64,000 bases of DNA from Shinisaurus crocodilurus. Taxonomy: Eukaryota > Chordata > Lepidosauria > Squamata > Shinisauridae. The stretch is from positions 18,561,525 to 18,625,524 of the forward strand of contig CM037879.1 of the NCBI GenBank assembly GCA_021292165.1, given 5' to 3'. The notes under the pieces are model-generated. The model saw only the letters and a program-made list of their open reading frames with translations. It made no database searches and had not been told where the DNA came from. Made by a program: the position numbers and the translations under genes. This document shows, piece after piece, positions 19,493 through 28,639 of this stretch. Position 1 is the first letter of the stretch. Every line of letters begins with the position of its first letter.

Positions 19493-22363
19493 ATGGAAGA
19501 AGGCCTCTATGCCACAATGGAGAGAACAGCTCCAGCGGTGCCCATTGATAGTCTACCACAAAATGTAGGGGGAAAGTCGGACTATAAAGCACATAGTCTT
19601 CGATGTCTTTATACTAATGCCCAGAGTATGGGCAACAAACAAGACGAACTTGAACTCTTGATACATGAGGGCAAGTACGACTTGATAGGGATAACTGAAA
19701 CCTGGTGGGATGACTCCCATGACTGGAATACAGCAATTGAAGGGTATAACTTGTTCAAAAGGAACAGAAGCAACAGAAAGGGAGGTGGAGTTGCACTGTA
19801 TGTTAAAAATACGTATCTCTGCACAGAGATACAGGAAGAGGAGCTTGGCAGCCCCATTGAGAGCATCTGGGTTAAAATAAAGGGGGCAAAGAATAAAACG
19901 AACATGGCGGTTGGAGTCTACTACCGACCACCCAATCAAGGAGAAGACGAGGATGGAACTTTTGAAAAACAAATTGCCAGTGTTTCAAGGAGGCACAATG
20001 TGGTAGTAATGGGAGACTTCAATTTCCCTGATATCTGTTGGGAGACTTTTTCAGCCAAACATGGCCCCTCCAAGAAATTCCTGAGCTGTGCTGCTGATAA
20101 CTTCCTCCTACAGAAAGTGGAGGAAGGAACTAGAGGATCGGCTATCCTTGACCTGATTCTAACCAACAGAGACGAGTTAGTGGATAAAGTGGCAGTTTCG
20201 GGAACTCTGGGGGAAAGTGACCATGTTATACTTGAGTTCTTGATTCTAACGGAAGCAAAAGCTGAGTGTAGCCAAACACGTACCCTGGATTTTAGGAAAG
20301 CCAATTTTAACAAACTCAGAACAATGATTAGTAAGATCCCATGGCAAGTGACTCTCACGAGAAAGGGAGCCCAGGAGGGGTGGGAGTTTTTAAAAAAGGA
20401 AATTTTAAAGGCACAATTGCAAACAATTCCCAAAAGGAAAAAAGGCAGAGGGCAACAGAAGAAGCCAATGTGGCTTCACAATAAACTCAAAGACGACCTG
20501 AAAACAAAAAAGGACACGTATAGGAAGTGGAAGGAAGGACAGGCTACAAGTGAAGAGTACAGGCAGGTAGCACAGAACTGCAGGAATAGTGTCAGGAAGG
20601 CTAAAGCTGAGAATGAGCTAAGGTTAGCGAGGAATGCTAAAAGCAACAAAAAAGCTTTCTTCAGATACATGCACAGTAAAAGACAGAAGAAAGAACTGGT
20701 GGTTCAACTACGCAATGAGGATGGCAAATTGATAACAGAAGACAAAGAAAAGGCAGAAGTGTTCAATTCCTACTTCGGCTCGGTCTTCTCCCAAAAGAGG
20801 GTCTATGACCCCCCTGGCAAACCTGAAGTGCAGACTGAAGGGGCAGGATTGCAGCTTGAGATTAATAGGCAAATGGTCAAGGAGCACCTGATTACTCTGA
20901 ACGAGTTTAAATCTCCAGGGCCTGATGAGCTGCATCCTAGAGTAATAAAGGAACTGGCAGAAGAACTCTCAGAACCACTGTCTATTATCTTTGAGAAATC
21001 ATGGAGGACAGGTGAAGTGCCAGACGACTGGAGGAGGGCAAATGTTGTTCCCATCTTCAAAAAGGGCAAGAAGGAGGAACCTGGGAACTATAGGCCAGTC
21101 AGTCTGACATCAATCCCCGGGAAGATTTTTGAGCAGATTATAAAGAAGTCAGTCTGCAAGCACCTTGAAAACAATGCAGTGATTACTAGAAGCCAGCATG
21201 GATTTGTCAAGAACAAATCCTGTCAGACTAATCTGATCTCATTTTTTGATCGGGTAACCTCCCTTGTGGACTGTGGGAATGCTGTGGACATTATATATCT
21301 GGACTTCAGCAAAGCTTTCGACAAAGTGCCTCATGATATCCTGATTAGTAAGCTAGCTAAGAGTGGGCTAGATGGAACAACTATCAGGTGGATCCACAAC
21401 TGGCTACAGAATCGGACTCAAAGAGTGCTTATCAATGGTTCCTTCTCAAACTGGGGAGAGGTAACGAGCGGGGTACCACAGGGCTCGGTCCTGGGCCCGG
21501 TGCTCTTCAACATTTTTATTAATGACTTGGATCAGGAGGTACGGGGAATGCTTATCAAATTTGCAGATGACACAAAGTTGGGTGGAACAGCTAATACTCT
21601 GGAAGACAGAAACAAAATTCAAAGTGACCTCGATAGGCTGGAGCGCTGGGCCGAAAACAACAGAATGAAATTTAATAGGGATAAATGCCAAGTGCTGCAC
21701 CTAGGGAGAGGAAACCAAATGCAGAGTTACAGAATGGGGGACACTTGGCTCAACAATACTACAAGTGAGAAGGATCTTGGAATTGTGGTAGATCACAAAC
21801 TGAATATGAGCCAGCAATGCGATGTGGCTGCAAAGAAGGCAAATGCAATTTTGGGCTGTATTAATAGAAGTATAGCTTCCAAATCGCGGGAAGTGATAAT
21901 TCCCCTTTACTCGGCACTGGTTAGGCCTCATCTTGAGTACTGCGTCCAGTTCTGGGCACCACACTTTCAGAAGGATGTAGACAAACTGGAGAGGGTTCAG
22001 AGGAGGGCAACAAAGATGATAAAGGGACTGGAAACAAGGCCCTATGAGGAGAGACTGAAAGAACTGGGCATGTTTAGCCTTCAGAAGAGGAGACTGAGGG
22101 GAGATATGATCGCACTCTTCCAGTATTTGAAGGGATGTCACACAGAGGAGGGCAAAGATCTCTTCTCGATCATCCCAGTTTGCAGGACACGGAATAATGG
22201 GCTCAAGTTACAGGAACCTAGATTCCACCTAAACATCAGGAAAAATTTCCTGACTGTCAGAGCAATAAGACAATGGAATCAACTACCTAGGGAGGTTGTG
22301 GGCTCTCCCACTCTGGAGGCATTCAAGGTGCAGCTGGACAGCCATCTGTCAGGGATGCTTTGA
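19493..22363 (+). CDS. CR1 ORF2: APE endonuclease and reverse transcriptase
   Basis: 956 residues, close to the usual CR1 ORF2 length. Endonuclease domain (about 35-250): N42 in TNAQS, E69 in ITETWW, YRPP at 143-147, D175 and N177 in GDFN, and S242-D243-H244, the expected APE-like active site. Reverse transcriptase (about 470-760): SPGPDEL (474-480), NYRPVSL (532-538), QHGF (569-571 region), LDFSKAFDKVPH with D604, SGVPQGSVLGP (659-669) and FADD (690-693), the F-variant of the YADD box. The C-terminal region ([29 protein letters not shown] and on) is what the truncated copies retain. The first ATG after the ORF1 stop is used. Acts by target-primed reverse transcription. All core residues are present. 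Confidence 0.96.
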   Translation: MEEGLYATMERTAPAVPIDSLPQNVGGKSDYKAHSLRCLYTNAQSMGNKQDELELLIHEGKYDLIGITETWWDDSHDWNTAIEGYNLFKRNRSNRKGGGVALYVKNTYLCTEIQEEELGSPIESIWVKIKGAKNKTNMAVGVYYRPPNQGEDEDGTFEKQIASVSRRHNVVVMGDFNFPDICWETFSAKHGPSKKFLSCAADNFLLQKVEEGTRGSAILDLILTNRDELVDKVAVSGTLGESDHVILEFLILTEAKAECSQTRTLDFRKANFNKLRTMISKIPWQVTLTRKGAQEGWEFLKKEILKAQLQTIPKRKKGRGQQKKPMWLHNKLKDDLKTKKDTYRKWKEGQATSEEYRQVAQNCRNSVRKAKAENELRLARNAKSNKKAFFRYMHSKRQKKELVVQLRNEDGKLITEDKEKAEVFNSYFGSVFSQKRVYDPPGKPEVQTEGAGLQLEINRQMVKEHLITLNEFKSPGPDELHPRVIKELAEELSEPLSIIFEKSWRTGEVPDDWRRANVVPIFKKGKKEEPGNYRPVSLTSIPGKIFEQIIKKSVCKHLENNAVITRSQHGFVKNKSCQTNLISFFDRVTSLVDCGNAVDIIYLDFSKAFDKVPHDILISKLAKSGLDGTTIRWIHNWLQNRTQRVLINGSFSNWGEVTSGVPQGSVLGPVLFNIFINDLDQEVRGMLIKFADDTKLGGTANTLEDRNKIQSDLDRLERWAENNRMKFNRDKCQVLHLGRGNQMQSYRMGDTWLNNTTSEKDLGIVVDHKLNMSQQCDVAAKKANAILGCINRSIASKSREVIIPLYSALVRPHLEYCVQFWAPHFQKDVDKLERVQRRATKMIKGLETRPYEERLKELGMFSLQKRRLRGDMIALFQYLKGCHTEEGKDLFSIIPVCRTRNNGLKLQEPRFHLNIRKNFLTVRAIRQWNQLPREVVGSPTLEAFKVQLDSHLSGML

Positions 22364-22459
22364 CCCAGATTCCTGCATTGAGCAGGGGGTTGGACTCGAT
22401 GGCCTTGTAGGCCCCTTCCAACTCTACTTTTCTATGATTTCTATGATTTCTATGATCTT

Positions 22460-22575
22460 TGTACATGCTTACCAGGGAGTAAGTCCTATTGAATTCAATG
22501 GTGCTTACTTCTGGGGCATGCTGGGAGTTGTAGGCCAAAAACATCTGGGGACCCAAGGTTGGAGAACACTGGAAT
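22460..22575. mobile_element. MITE-2 / MITE-1 chimera
   Basis: ACATGCTTACCAGGGAGTAA, GTCCTATTGAATTCAATGG (MITE-2), then GGGCATGCTGGGAGTTGTAG to CCCAAGGTTGGAGAACACTG (one MITE-1 arm). Confidence 0.7.
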
Positions 22576-22585
22576 AGACATAGAT

Positions 22586-22747
22586 TTCATAGATAGAGTT
22601 GGAAGGAGCCTGCAAGGCTATCGAGTCCAACCCCCTGCTCAATGCAGGAAACTAGAGGAGGGGTCCCCCATCCAAGTAATAACCAGGCCTGACCCTGCTT
22701 AGCTTTCCACACTCAGACAAGCTGAGCCAGCGTAAGCCACAGGCCTG
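22586..22747 (-). mobile_element. SINE-C: 5S-rRNA-derived SINE with CR1 tail
   Basis: Reverse complement reads GGCTCAGCTTGTCTGAGTGT, GGAAAGCTAAGCAGGGTCAG, GCCTGGTTATTACTTGGATG, corresponding to the 5S rRNA internal promoter region. It then switches to TTTCCTGCATTGAGCAGGGG, GTTGGACTCGATAGCCTTG and CTTCCAACTCTAT, which is the CR1 3' end. Two further copies at 36539 and 50911. Non-coding; copied in trans by CR1 by inference. Confidence 0.92.
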
Positions 22748-22769
22748 TATATATATCAGAGACAGAAAG

Positions 22770-22960
22770 AAGTGATCTACTGGTAGATCTCTGGTTGATT
22801 TACAGAAAGATCAGCAAGAGTTTCCGACTCCCATTATTTTAACATTAGCAAGTAAAATTGAAAGTTATTTTATTTTAAAAATCGGCCATAGTTGACCTTG
22901 TGCTAATTGCTTATCTCTTAGTCTCAATGCTCCTCACCAGCAAAATGCAAGTTTTAGTTG
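22770..22960. mobile_element. hAT-like fragment
   Basis: AGTGATCTACTGGTAGATCT, CTGGTTGATTTACAGAAAGA and TTAGCAAGTAAAATTGAAAG recur at 53682-53800 and, weaker, at 11715-11830. No intact ends. Confidence 0.5.
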
Positions 22961-23218
22961 GTTGCCTTTGACCAGTTATTGTGCAGAAGTGCTGGACATT
23001 TTGAGAGTTTTAGAATCCCTGATCCATGGTAACTCAGATATAAATTAGCATTTGTATTACAGTGTATGGTTCAGAGGGTGCAACAGGTGATTGACTCCTC
23101 TGCCTTTCCACCATACACAGGGTAATTTTCACTTGGCTCTGATGAGTGGATCTTGAGTTAAAAAAATATATTAGATCCCACAAGCCCCACCTGCCTGCCC
23201 CTGATATACAGTAATACC

Positions 23219-23457
23219 TTGGATTGCAAGCATAATTCATTCCGGAACCGTGCTTGTAATCCAAAACACTCTTATATCAAAGCGAGTCTCTGGCGGGCAT
23301 GAGCGGGACTGATTTCGGCCCGCTCCGCCTGCTCGAGGCGAGCAGTTACTTGTCTTACAAGACGTCACTTGTTTATCAAGTCAAAATTTATTTTAAAAAA
23401 TTGCTTGTATTGCAAAATGCTCTCAGACCAAGTTACTCACAATCCAAGGTCTTACTG
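23219..23457. mobile_element. MITE-4: Tc1/mariner-type element
   Basis: Starts CAGTAATACCTTGGATTGCA, ends CAATCCAAGGTCTTACTG, flanked by TA at 23217-23218 and 23458-23459. 239 bp, non-coding, same family as 5099 but in the opposite internal orientation. Confidence 0.9.
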
Positions 23458-23510
23458 TATATGATTGCACCATAAGACATCAGAATTTTCTTGCCTCTAT
23501 ATGCTTTGCT

Positions 23511-24060
23511 CAGGGCCAGTGTCAAGGGTAGGTATGGTCGGGCACCTGCCAAGGGCCCACACTCCAGCAGGGGCCAACTGACAAAACAACAACTGGAGAG
23601 CCAGTGTGGCGTAGTGGTGAGAGTGTTGGACTGGGACTCGGGAGATCCGGGTTCTAGTTCCCCGCTCGGCCATGAAACTCACTGGGTGACTTTGGGCCAG
23701 TCACTGATTCTCAGCCTAACCTACCTCACAGGGTTGTTGTGAGGATAAAATGGAGAGGAGGAGGAGGATTATGTAAGCCGCCTTGGGTTCCTTGCAGGAA
23801 AAAAGGTGGGGTATAAATGTAATAAATAAATAAAATAAATAAAACAACAACCCTGGAGTTGCTCCTCCTTTTCATCATTGCAATCTACTTGTTCACCTGC
23901 CTCTCACTCTAGCCCAGACAACAGAGGTGGTGAGAAGGAGGAAGAGTGGATGCCAATGCCTACTTGCTCTCTGGTTCTCTCCCTGTCAAGCAAGCAAGTG
24001 CTAGCAATGATGAGAAAGAGGAGGAGGAGGGCATCAATGGCTGTAATAAGAAATGTTAGT
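23511..24060. mobile_element. Dispersed element shared with 39028-39390, split by a SINE
   Basis: CAGGGCCAGTGTCAAGGGTA, CACCTGCCAAGGGCCCACAC, TGGAGTTGCTCCTCC and GTCAAGCAAGCAAGTG match 39028-39390 in order. The CAGGGCCRG start resembles hAT termini. SINE-A at 23594-23840 interrupts it. Non-coding. Confidence 0.7.
23594..23840 (+). mobile_element. SINE-A, complete, with perfect target duplication
   Basis: Full-length reference copy. A-box region GTGTGGCGTAGTGG, B-box-like GGGTTCTAGTTCCCC, body GGGTGACTTTGGGCCAGTCA, tail TAAGCCGCCTTGGGTTCCTT then GGTGGGGTATAAATGTAATA and AAATAAATAAA. Flanked by a perfect 11-bp duplication AAAACAACAAC (23583-23593 and 23841-23851), as expected for LINE-driven insertion. 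The tail resembles L2 3' ends (TAAACCGCCCAGAGAGC...GGGCGGTATA), suggesting L2 as partner. Confidence 0.95.
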
Positions 24061-24562
24061 TGAATTGGAGCAATAGCAGCTGGTGACTGGAGCCGGCATT
24101 GGCTTTGCTGATATTTTTTAATTAGTTCTTGCTAATATGACACAAAGCCAATAAAAGTTCAACAAAATTATTAGATAATGATGTAATGTAGAGAAACATA
24201 GTTTTTTCTACTGGGAATTTATTGAACTTTGTAAGCCAGCTGTCACTGGTTTGGAAAAGGCATATTTTATCCTAATGTCCTGCACTTAAAGTAAAACATC
24301 CTTACTTACTGTTGCCTGAACTGTATAATGATTCCACATCAAACTTGGCTTCTTAAAAAGACTTCCTCCTTCTTGGTAATATCGCTGCAATGTAGTCATG
24401 CTGGCTGAGATTTGCCACGTGCAGAGCGCCAGCACAAGGCTTATGTTCCACTTGAGTTCCACTTAAACTGTTAAAAAAAAGTATTAAAGGGATTTGAGTA
24501 CTGAATGAAATAAAATGCATCTGAACTCTTCTATATGGGAACAATGTACAAACCGTCCACAA

Positions 24563-24678
24563 TGGGCTGGATCCAGATGTAGTCATATGCAGGGTAGTAG
24601 ACCTATTGAAATCAATGGGACATACACATCACAACTAAGTTAAGTCCCATTGATTTCAATGGGTCTACTCTAAACATT
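24563..24678. mobile_element. MITE-3 copy
   Basis: GGCTGGATCCAGATGTAGTC, GTAGACCTATTGAAATCAAT and the inverse ATTTCAATGGGTCTACTC. Confidence 0.75.
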
Positions 24679-25165
24679 TTAAATTTCTTTTTATTTTTTT
24701 TAAAAAATATATACAGTATATACATACATTGATTTGTATATATCCATAGCAATGAATATATATGAAATTCATATACATGAAAATACAACTTTCTAGCAAT
24801 TGTACATACGCTTCAACAAAAGCAGACCAGATATCCAAATAAGTATCCGTTCGAAGGTGACATCTATACACCACTCGCTCAAATATTGAAAGTGTTCTAT
24901 GGTCCTCAATCCATTGCATCATAGGATGTGAGTATTTATCCTTCCAGTGTTGTAATATCAGTCTTTTAGTTGTCAAAAGGGTACGGATAATCCATTTACG
25001 CTGACCATTTGTTAATTTCCAAGAAGCAGGTAAGTAATTTAGAAGAGTGTGTACATCAGCTGATATTAAAGACTGTTCCAGTACAAAATTTATCCATATA
25101 ATAACCTCTTCCCAAAGAGAAGCAACTACTAGACATTTGCCAAAATGTACATAGCTGCATTGCAT
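24679..25165 (-). pseudogene. L1-type LINE ORF2 C-terminal relic
   Basis: A minus-strand frame reads LWEEVIIWINFVLEQ, LLNYLPASWKLTNGQRKWIIRTLLTTKRLILQHWKDKYSHPMMQWIED, LDIWSAFVEAY. This follows the L1 ORF2 C-terminus pattern (WEEVIKWIN..., LLTAARLLIA-NWK...P-L-EW). The T/A-rich 3' side is the decayed poly-A. Only the last 130 or so codons remain. Confidence 0.65.
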
Positions 25166-25306
25166 CACCAGCAATTAGCTGAATTAGACAAACCCATATA
25201 AAATACATTGTGGCATCCAATAGACATGAAACAAATGTTTTTGCTGAATAAGGTGCAGCCTAAGATCTGTAGATGCGACAGGTATAGACACCAAAGCCAA
25301 AGTGTG

Positions 25307-25361
25307 GCCGGGTGACCGGCCAGATGGGCGATTAATAAATATAATAAATAAATAAATAAAA
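25307..25361 (+). mobile_element. L2 3' tail fragment
   Basis: GGCCGGGTGACCGGCCAGAT, GGGCGATTAATAAATATAAT and AAATAAATAAA equal the 3' end of the minus-strand L2 at 200-520. Confidence 0.7.
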
Positions 25362-25399
25362 AGCAGCGATCCATTGATTAGGCAAAATGGATTTAGTAC

Positions 25400-25871
25400 A
25401 TTTGTAATCCTTCCAATAACTAAAGTTCTCTGGGTGGATTACAGTCAGTTAAAAACTAAAATGCCATTTGTTAAAAATATAAAATACAATACAAATATTA
25501 AGAGAATATAATTCAATACAATGCAAAATAATAATCAGCACAGGAATCGATAAAACAGCCATAATAACCTAGAACTAGGTCTCTAAAATGCCTGTGAGAA
25601 AAGAAAGGTCTTTACTTGGTGATGAAAAGGTAACAATGTAGGTGCCAGGTGACCCTCTTTGGGGAGTTTATTCCATAAGTGGGGTGCCACCACTGCGCAG
25701 GCCCTCTCTCTTGTAGCCACCTGCCTAGTTTCCTTTGGTGGGGACACCTGGAGGAGGGCCACTGAAGATTACGTAAGGATCCAAGCAGATACATGTGGGA
25801 GGAGGTGTGCCTTTAGATACTCTGGTCCCAAGCCATTTAGGCCTTTAAAGGTGAACACCAACACTTTGAAT
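25400..25871 (-). pseudogene. L2 LINE ORF2 3' end
   Basis: Minus strand: KVLVFTFKGLNGLGPEYLKAHLL, then VATRERACAVVAPHLWNKLPKEGHL-APTLLPFHHQVKTFLF. These are the standard last 100 residues of L2 reverse transcriptase, with one broken stretch. A T-rich 3' UTR follows to 25400. Confidence 0.85.
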
Positions 25872-26252
25872 TTTAATGCAAACTTACCTAATTTCAGCCT
25901 TTCAAGCCACCATGTGAAGTGAAACTTGATTATCTTTCAAAAGTCACAATTCTCTGAATTTTGCAACGGAGTTCTCCAAGACTCCAATAAAAAAATGCAT
26001 ACAAAAATGTGTATATTAAGGAAAATAACATTAAAATGTGTTCATTATATTAAATAAACTGCTTGCAAAAATGTTTATATTAGGCAAAGATGCATACAAA
26101 AATGGATATATTCAGTTAAATGTGCACAAAAATGCTTATGAAAGTTCATGCAAACTTTTAAAAACAACTTCTCAAAGTTCAGGATGAACTGAATTTAAGA
26201 TTGGAAAAATGAGAAACCAAGAGAAACCAAAATTGACAGATTTATCCACCCC
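25872..26252. mobile_element. MITE-9 (AT-rich), shared with 63134-63506
   Basis: TTTTAATGCAAACTTACC, repeated AAAATGCATACAAAAATG phrases, CTTGCAAAAATGTTTATATT, GTTCATGCAAACTTTTAAAA and an end TTTATCCACCCCTAG. All occur in the same order at 63134-63506. Non-coding; the TAGGGATGG / CCACCCCTAG ends look hAT-like. Confidence 0.7.
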
Positions 26253-26511
26253 TAGTGGCAAACAGGCAGTCTGACTCATTTGCCAGAAACACCCACTGCC
26301 ATTTTGTGGCATAGATTTCCTATTGGACTGGGCGTTCTGAACCTTTTACGCCTGTGCTATGCTAACCACACTGGCTCCCAATCCATTCCTGGGTCCAATA
26401 TGAACGGTTGCTTTTGATCTTTAAAGACCTTCATGGCTTAGGACAGGGTACTTGAAGGACCATCTGTCTCCATCTGTACCTACCTGTACATTAAGATCTT
26501 CAATGGAGGAC

Positions 26512-27425
26512 TGTGGTGTAACCCCACAATTCAGTTCCCTGGTGCATGTATGTTTAGTGAGTATAGTTGATCTGAGTGGGTGTGGTTTGGCAGGGATGTT
26601 GAAGAGTCCTTGCTCTCGAGTCACGAGTCGAGTCACAAGTCTTTGGACCCGAGTCTCGAGTCTGAGCCCGAGTCCTTGGTCTAAAATGGTGACTCACGAA
26701 TCACGAGTCACAAGTCACTCCCAAAGCTGACTCCACGAGTCCCTATTAAAATCAATGGGGTTTTTCCCCAACAAAATAAGGCTACTTCAGATGTGTGGTT
26801 TAAATAAATTCTAGGCACAAGTGTGCCTTTTTATTTCAAAACTCTGCAACTGATTTTGGCAAGAACAGACCAGGCAAAGAAACCCAAAATAACCAGGCAG
26901 GCAGAGGAGGCAGGGAACCCCAAAGCAGGCAGGCAGAGGCCTTTGTATTGGATAATTCAACTGTTGAACTGGTCAAGAAGAGACCAGGCAGGCAGAGGAG
27001 GCTGGGAACCCCAGACAGGCAGGCAGAGGCAGCCAAACCCAAAATGTCTGAAAGGTTGCATTTTAGAAAAATGATTTTAAAAAATAAACTTGCTGTACTT
27101 CCTAAAACTTATCCATGTTGCATTTGAGATTTTGTGAATTAAAATAAACTTATTTTTATTTTGTTTGCTGCCCAAATCCTACGTGTCAGCTTGGCGTTAT
27201 TAACCTGCATTACTTTTAAATCTACACACACACACACATACACACACCTTTGTACCCACAGTATCATAAATTTAAAATAGATCTTTAATGACCTGTATTA
27301 ATCTTTTCCCTCATTGGTAGGGGAAAGGTTTCATTTGACTCTCCCCTCAGGTTTTTAAGTGTTGGTGCTTAGCCTGAGAAGGGTTTATGTGGCGGGTCCT
27401 AGTGTGAAGGGACTGTGTCGTCGCA
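26512..27425 (+). mobile_element. Solo LTR inside L2, itself split by hAT
   Basis: Starts TGTGGTGTAACCCCACAATT and ends GGACTGTGTCGTCGCA, between perfect 5-bp AGGAC duplications (26507-26511 and 27426-27430). The downstream part (ATTAAAATAAACTTATTTTT, GCCAAATCCTACGTG-type, TTAACCTGCATTACTTTTAA) is the inverse of 14888-15180. The TATA-bearing middle seen in the other copy is deleted where the hAT sits. No internal genes. Confidence 0.9.
26591..27053 (+). mobile_element. MITE-6 (GAGTCC-rich hAT), 3'-truncated
   Basis: Starts CAGGGATGTTGAAGAGTCCT with repeated GAGTC motifs and matches 30999-31450 (CACAAGTGTGCCTTTTTATT, GGCAGGCAGAGGAGGCAGGG). It stops after AACCCAAAATGTCTGA without its right terminus. 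A deletion appears to have removed that end together with part of the host LTR. Confidence 0.88.
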
Positions 27426-27819
27426 AGGACCTCCTGTGGGTGCCCCACCATTTAAGGTGAGGCAGGTGGCCACCAAAGAGAGGGACTTTGAAGATGCAAC
27501 TTCAATCCTGTTGATAGTTTTATGCTGTTTTTATAGTTTTATGGTTTGCAGCTTTTTAGGTTTTCTTGTATATATTTTAATTGGTTTTTAAAAATTAATT
27601 TAAATTATAAATTTAAATTAATTGAAAAATGAATAAATTGTAAACTACCCTGGAAATATGATTGAAGGGCAGTATAAAATATTTAAAATTATTATAATGA
27701 TAATAATTATGCATAACCTCTGGAAATGAGCTGCAAGGAAACAAAATGAATGCACCATGTGCTTCTCATGTGCGTAAGGTCTCTCAATTCAAAAACAAGT
27801 TTGGTGTATTAAAAGGCTA

Positions 27820-27852
27820 CATTTTAAAACACACATACACACACAAAACAAT
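27820..27852. repeat. Short (AC)n-like tract
   Basis: AAACACACATACACACACAAAA. A similar ACACACACACACATACACAC lies at 27223-27247. Confidence 0.7.
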
Positions 27853-27960
27853 GTAACAGATTATGGAACCTGCTCTTGATAAGTCCCAGTAATAGTATTT
27901 TACAGTTGCTATGTCTGCTACTTTTCTCAAGTGATAGACTGCCATATAATCTCCCTAAAG

Positions 27961-28060
27961 CAGTGTTCTCCAACCTTGGGTCCCCAGCCAGCAAACTGGC
28001 TGGGGCATGCTGGGAGTTGTAGGCCAAAATCATCTGGGGACCCAAGGTTGGCGAACACTG
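27961..28060. mobile_element. MITE-1 (fold-back hAT type), short form
   Basis: 100 bp, CAGTGTTCTCCAACCTTGGG to CCCAAGGTTGGCGAACACTG, with CCAGCCAGCAAACTGGCTGG at the centre. Flanks CCCTAAAG and CCCCAAAG differ at one base (8-bp duplication). Confidence 0.88.
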
Positions 28061-28246
28061 CCCCAAAGGAATTCCTGAAAAGAGTGATTAAGCAAGCACA
28101 GAGGTGGAATTGAGTTGCAGGCAGTGTAGGGAGCTCATCCAGGAGGAACCAAGCACTTTTGAAATAATCATGTGATCAGACTTGCTGATAAAAGAACCGT
28201 TCATAGTGTTCAGGGTCAAATGACACATCATGCTCAGTCTCATGCG

Positions 28247-28248
28247 TT

Positions 28249-28302
<54 letters not shown>
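28247..28302. repeat. (ATC)n microsatellite
   Basis: About 18 uninterrupted ATC units. Confidence 0.97.
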
Positions 28303-28306
<4 letters not shown>

Positions 28307-28443
28307 ATAAAGCCACAGAAGCAGTGAAAGACCCACAGGAAGAGGCTTCTTAACACTGAGTTTTTGCTGCTAAATATAACCCCCAACCCCCAAGCGATGG
28401 GAATGCCATCCACTTGCACTGCACTACTTTCAATGGGATACTC

Positions 28444-28633
28444 ATTCAGATGCACACCCTAAATGTGCAGCTCCATCATCCACATTCAGAAGCACATGCA
28501 AAGGTGCGTTATCAACCAAATTCATATGCACATCAAAAGGTGCATCCTCATCCATATTTAGATGCATATGCAAATGCGCATCATCAACCACATTCAGATG
28601 CACATCCAAATGCGGATCCTCATCCACATTCTG
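28444..28633. repeat. 36-bp minisatellite, about five units
   Basis: Unit starts recur at 28444, 28484, 28520, 28556, 28592 and 28628: one 40-base step, then four exact 36-base steps. Each unit reads like CATTCAGATGCACATCCAAA followed by TGCGGATCCTCATCC. Because 36 is divisible by three, both strands stay open and show a 12-residue period rich in His/Asp; I do not take this as a gene. Confidence 0.9.
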
Positions 28634-28639
28634 TCCCAA

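Larger units (their letters stand above)
18323..22456 (+). mobile_element. Near full-length CR1 LINE with both ORFs intact
   Basis: A 5' UTR (about 18323-18425) contains a 27-base A-run (18374-18400). ORF1 spans 18426-19454, a 38-base spacer follows, and ORF2 spans 19493-22363. The 3' UTR ends with three TTTCTATGA-type units at 22430-22456. Octamer-like ends and no poly-A tail are CR1 hallmarks. The 5' boundary is uncertain because CR1 makes no clear target duplication. Neither ORF has a stop or frameshift, unlike every other LINE in the window, indicating a young copy. Whether it is active cannot be told from sequence alone. Confidence 0.92.
26340..27700 (+). pseudogene. L2 LINE 3' end split by an LTR
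   Basis: Left part 26386-26511 (GGTTGCTTTTGATCTTTAAA, GGGTACTTGAAGGACCATCT, ACATTAAGATCTTCAATGGA) and right part 27426-27700 (CCTGTGGGTGCCCCACCATT, GGCCACCAAAGAGAGGGAC, then a long AT-rich 3' UTR with GTAAACTACCCTGG). The left part equals the L2 at 9553-9600. The LTR at 26512-27425 lies between them. Confidence 0.8.
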
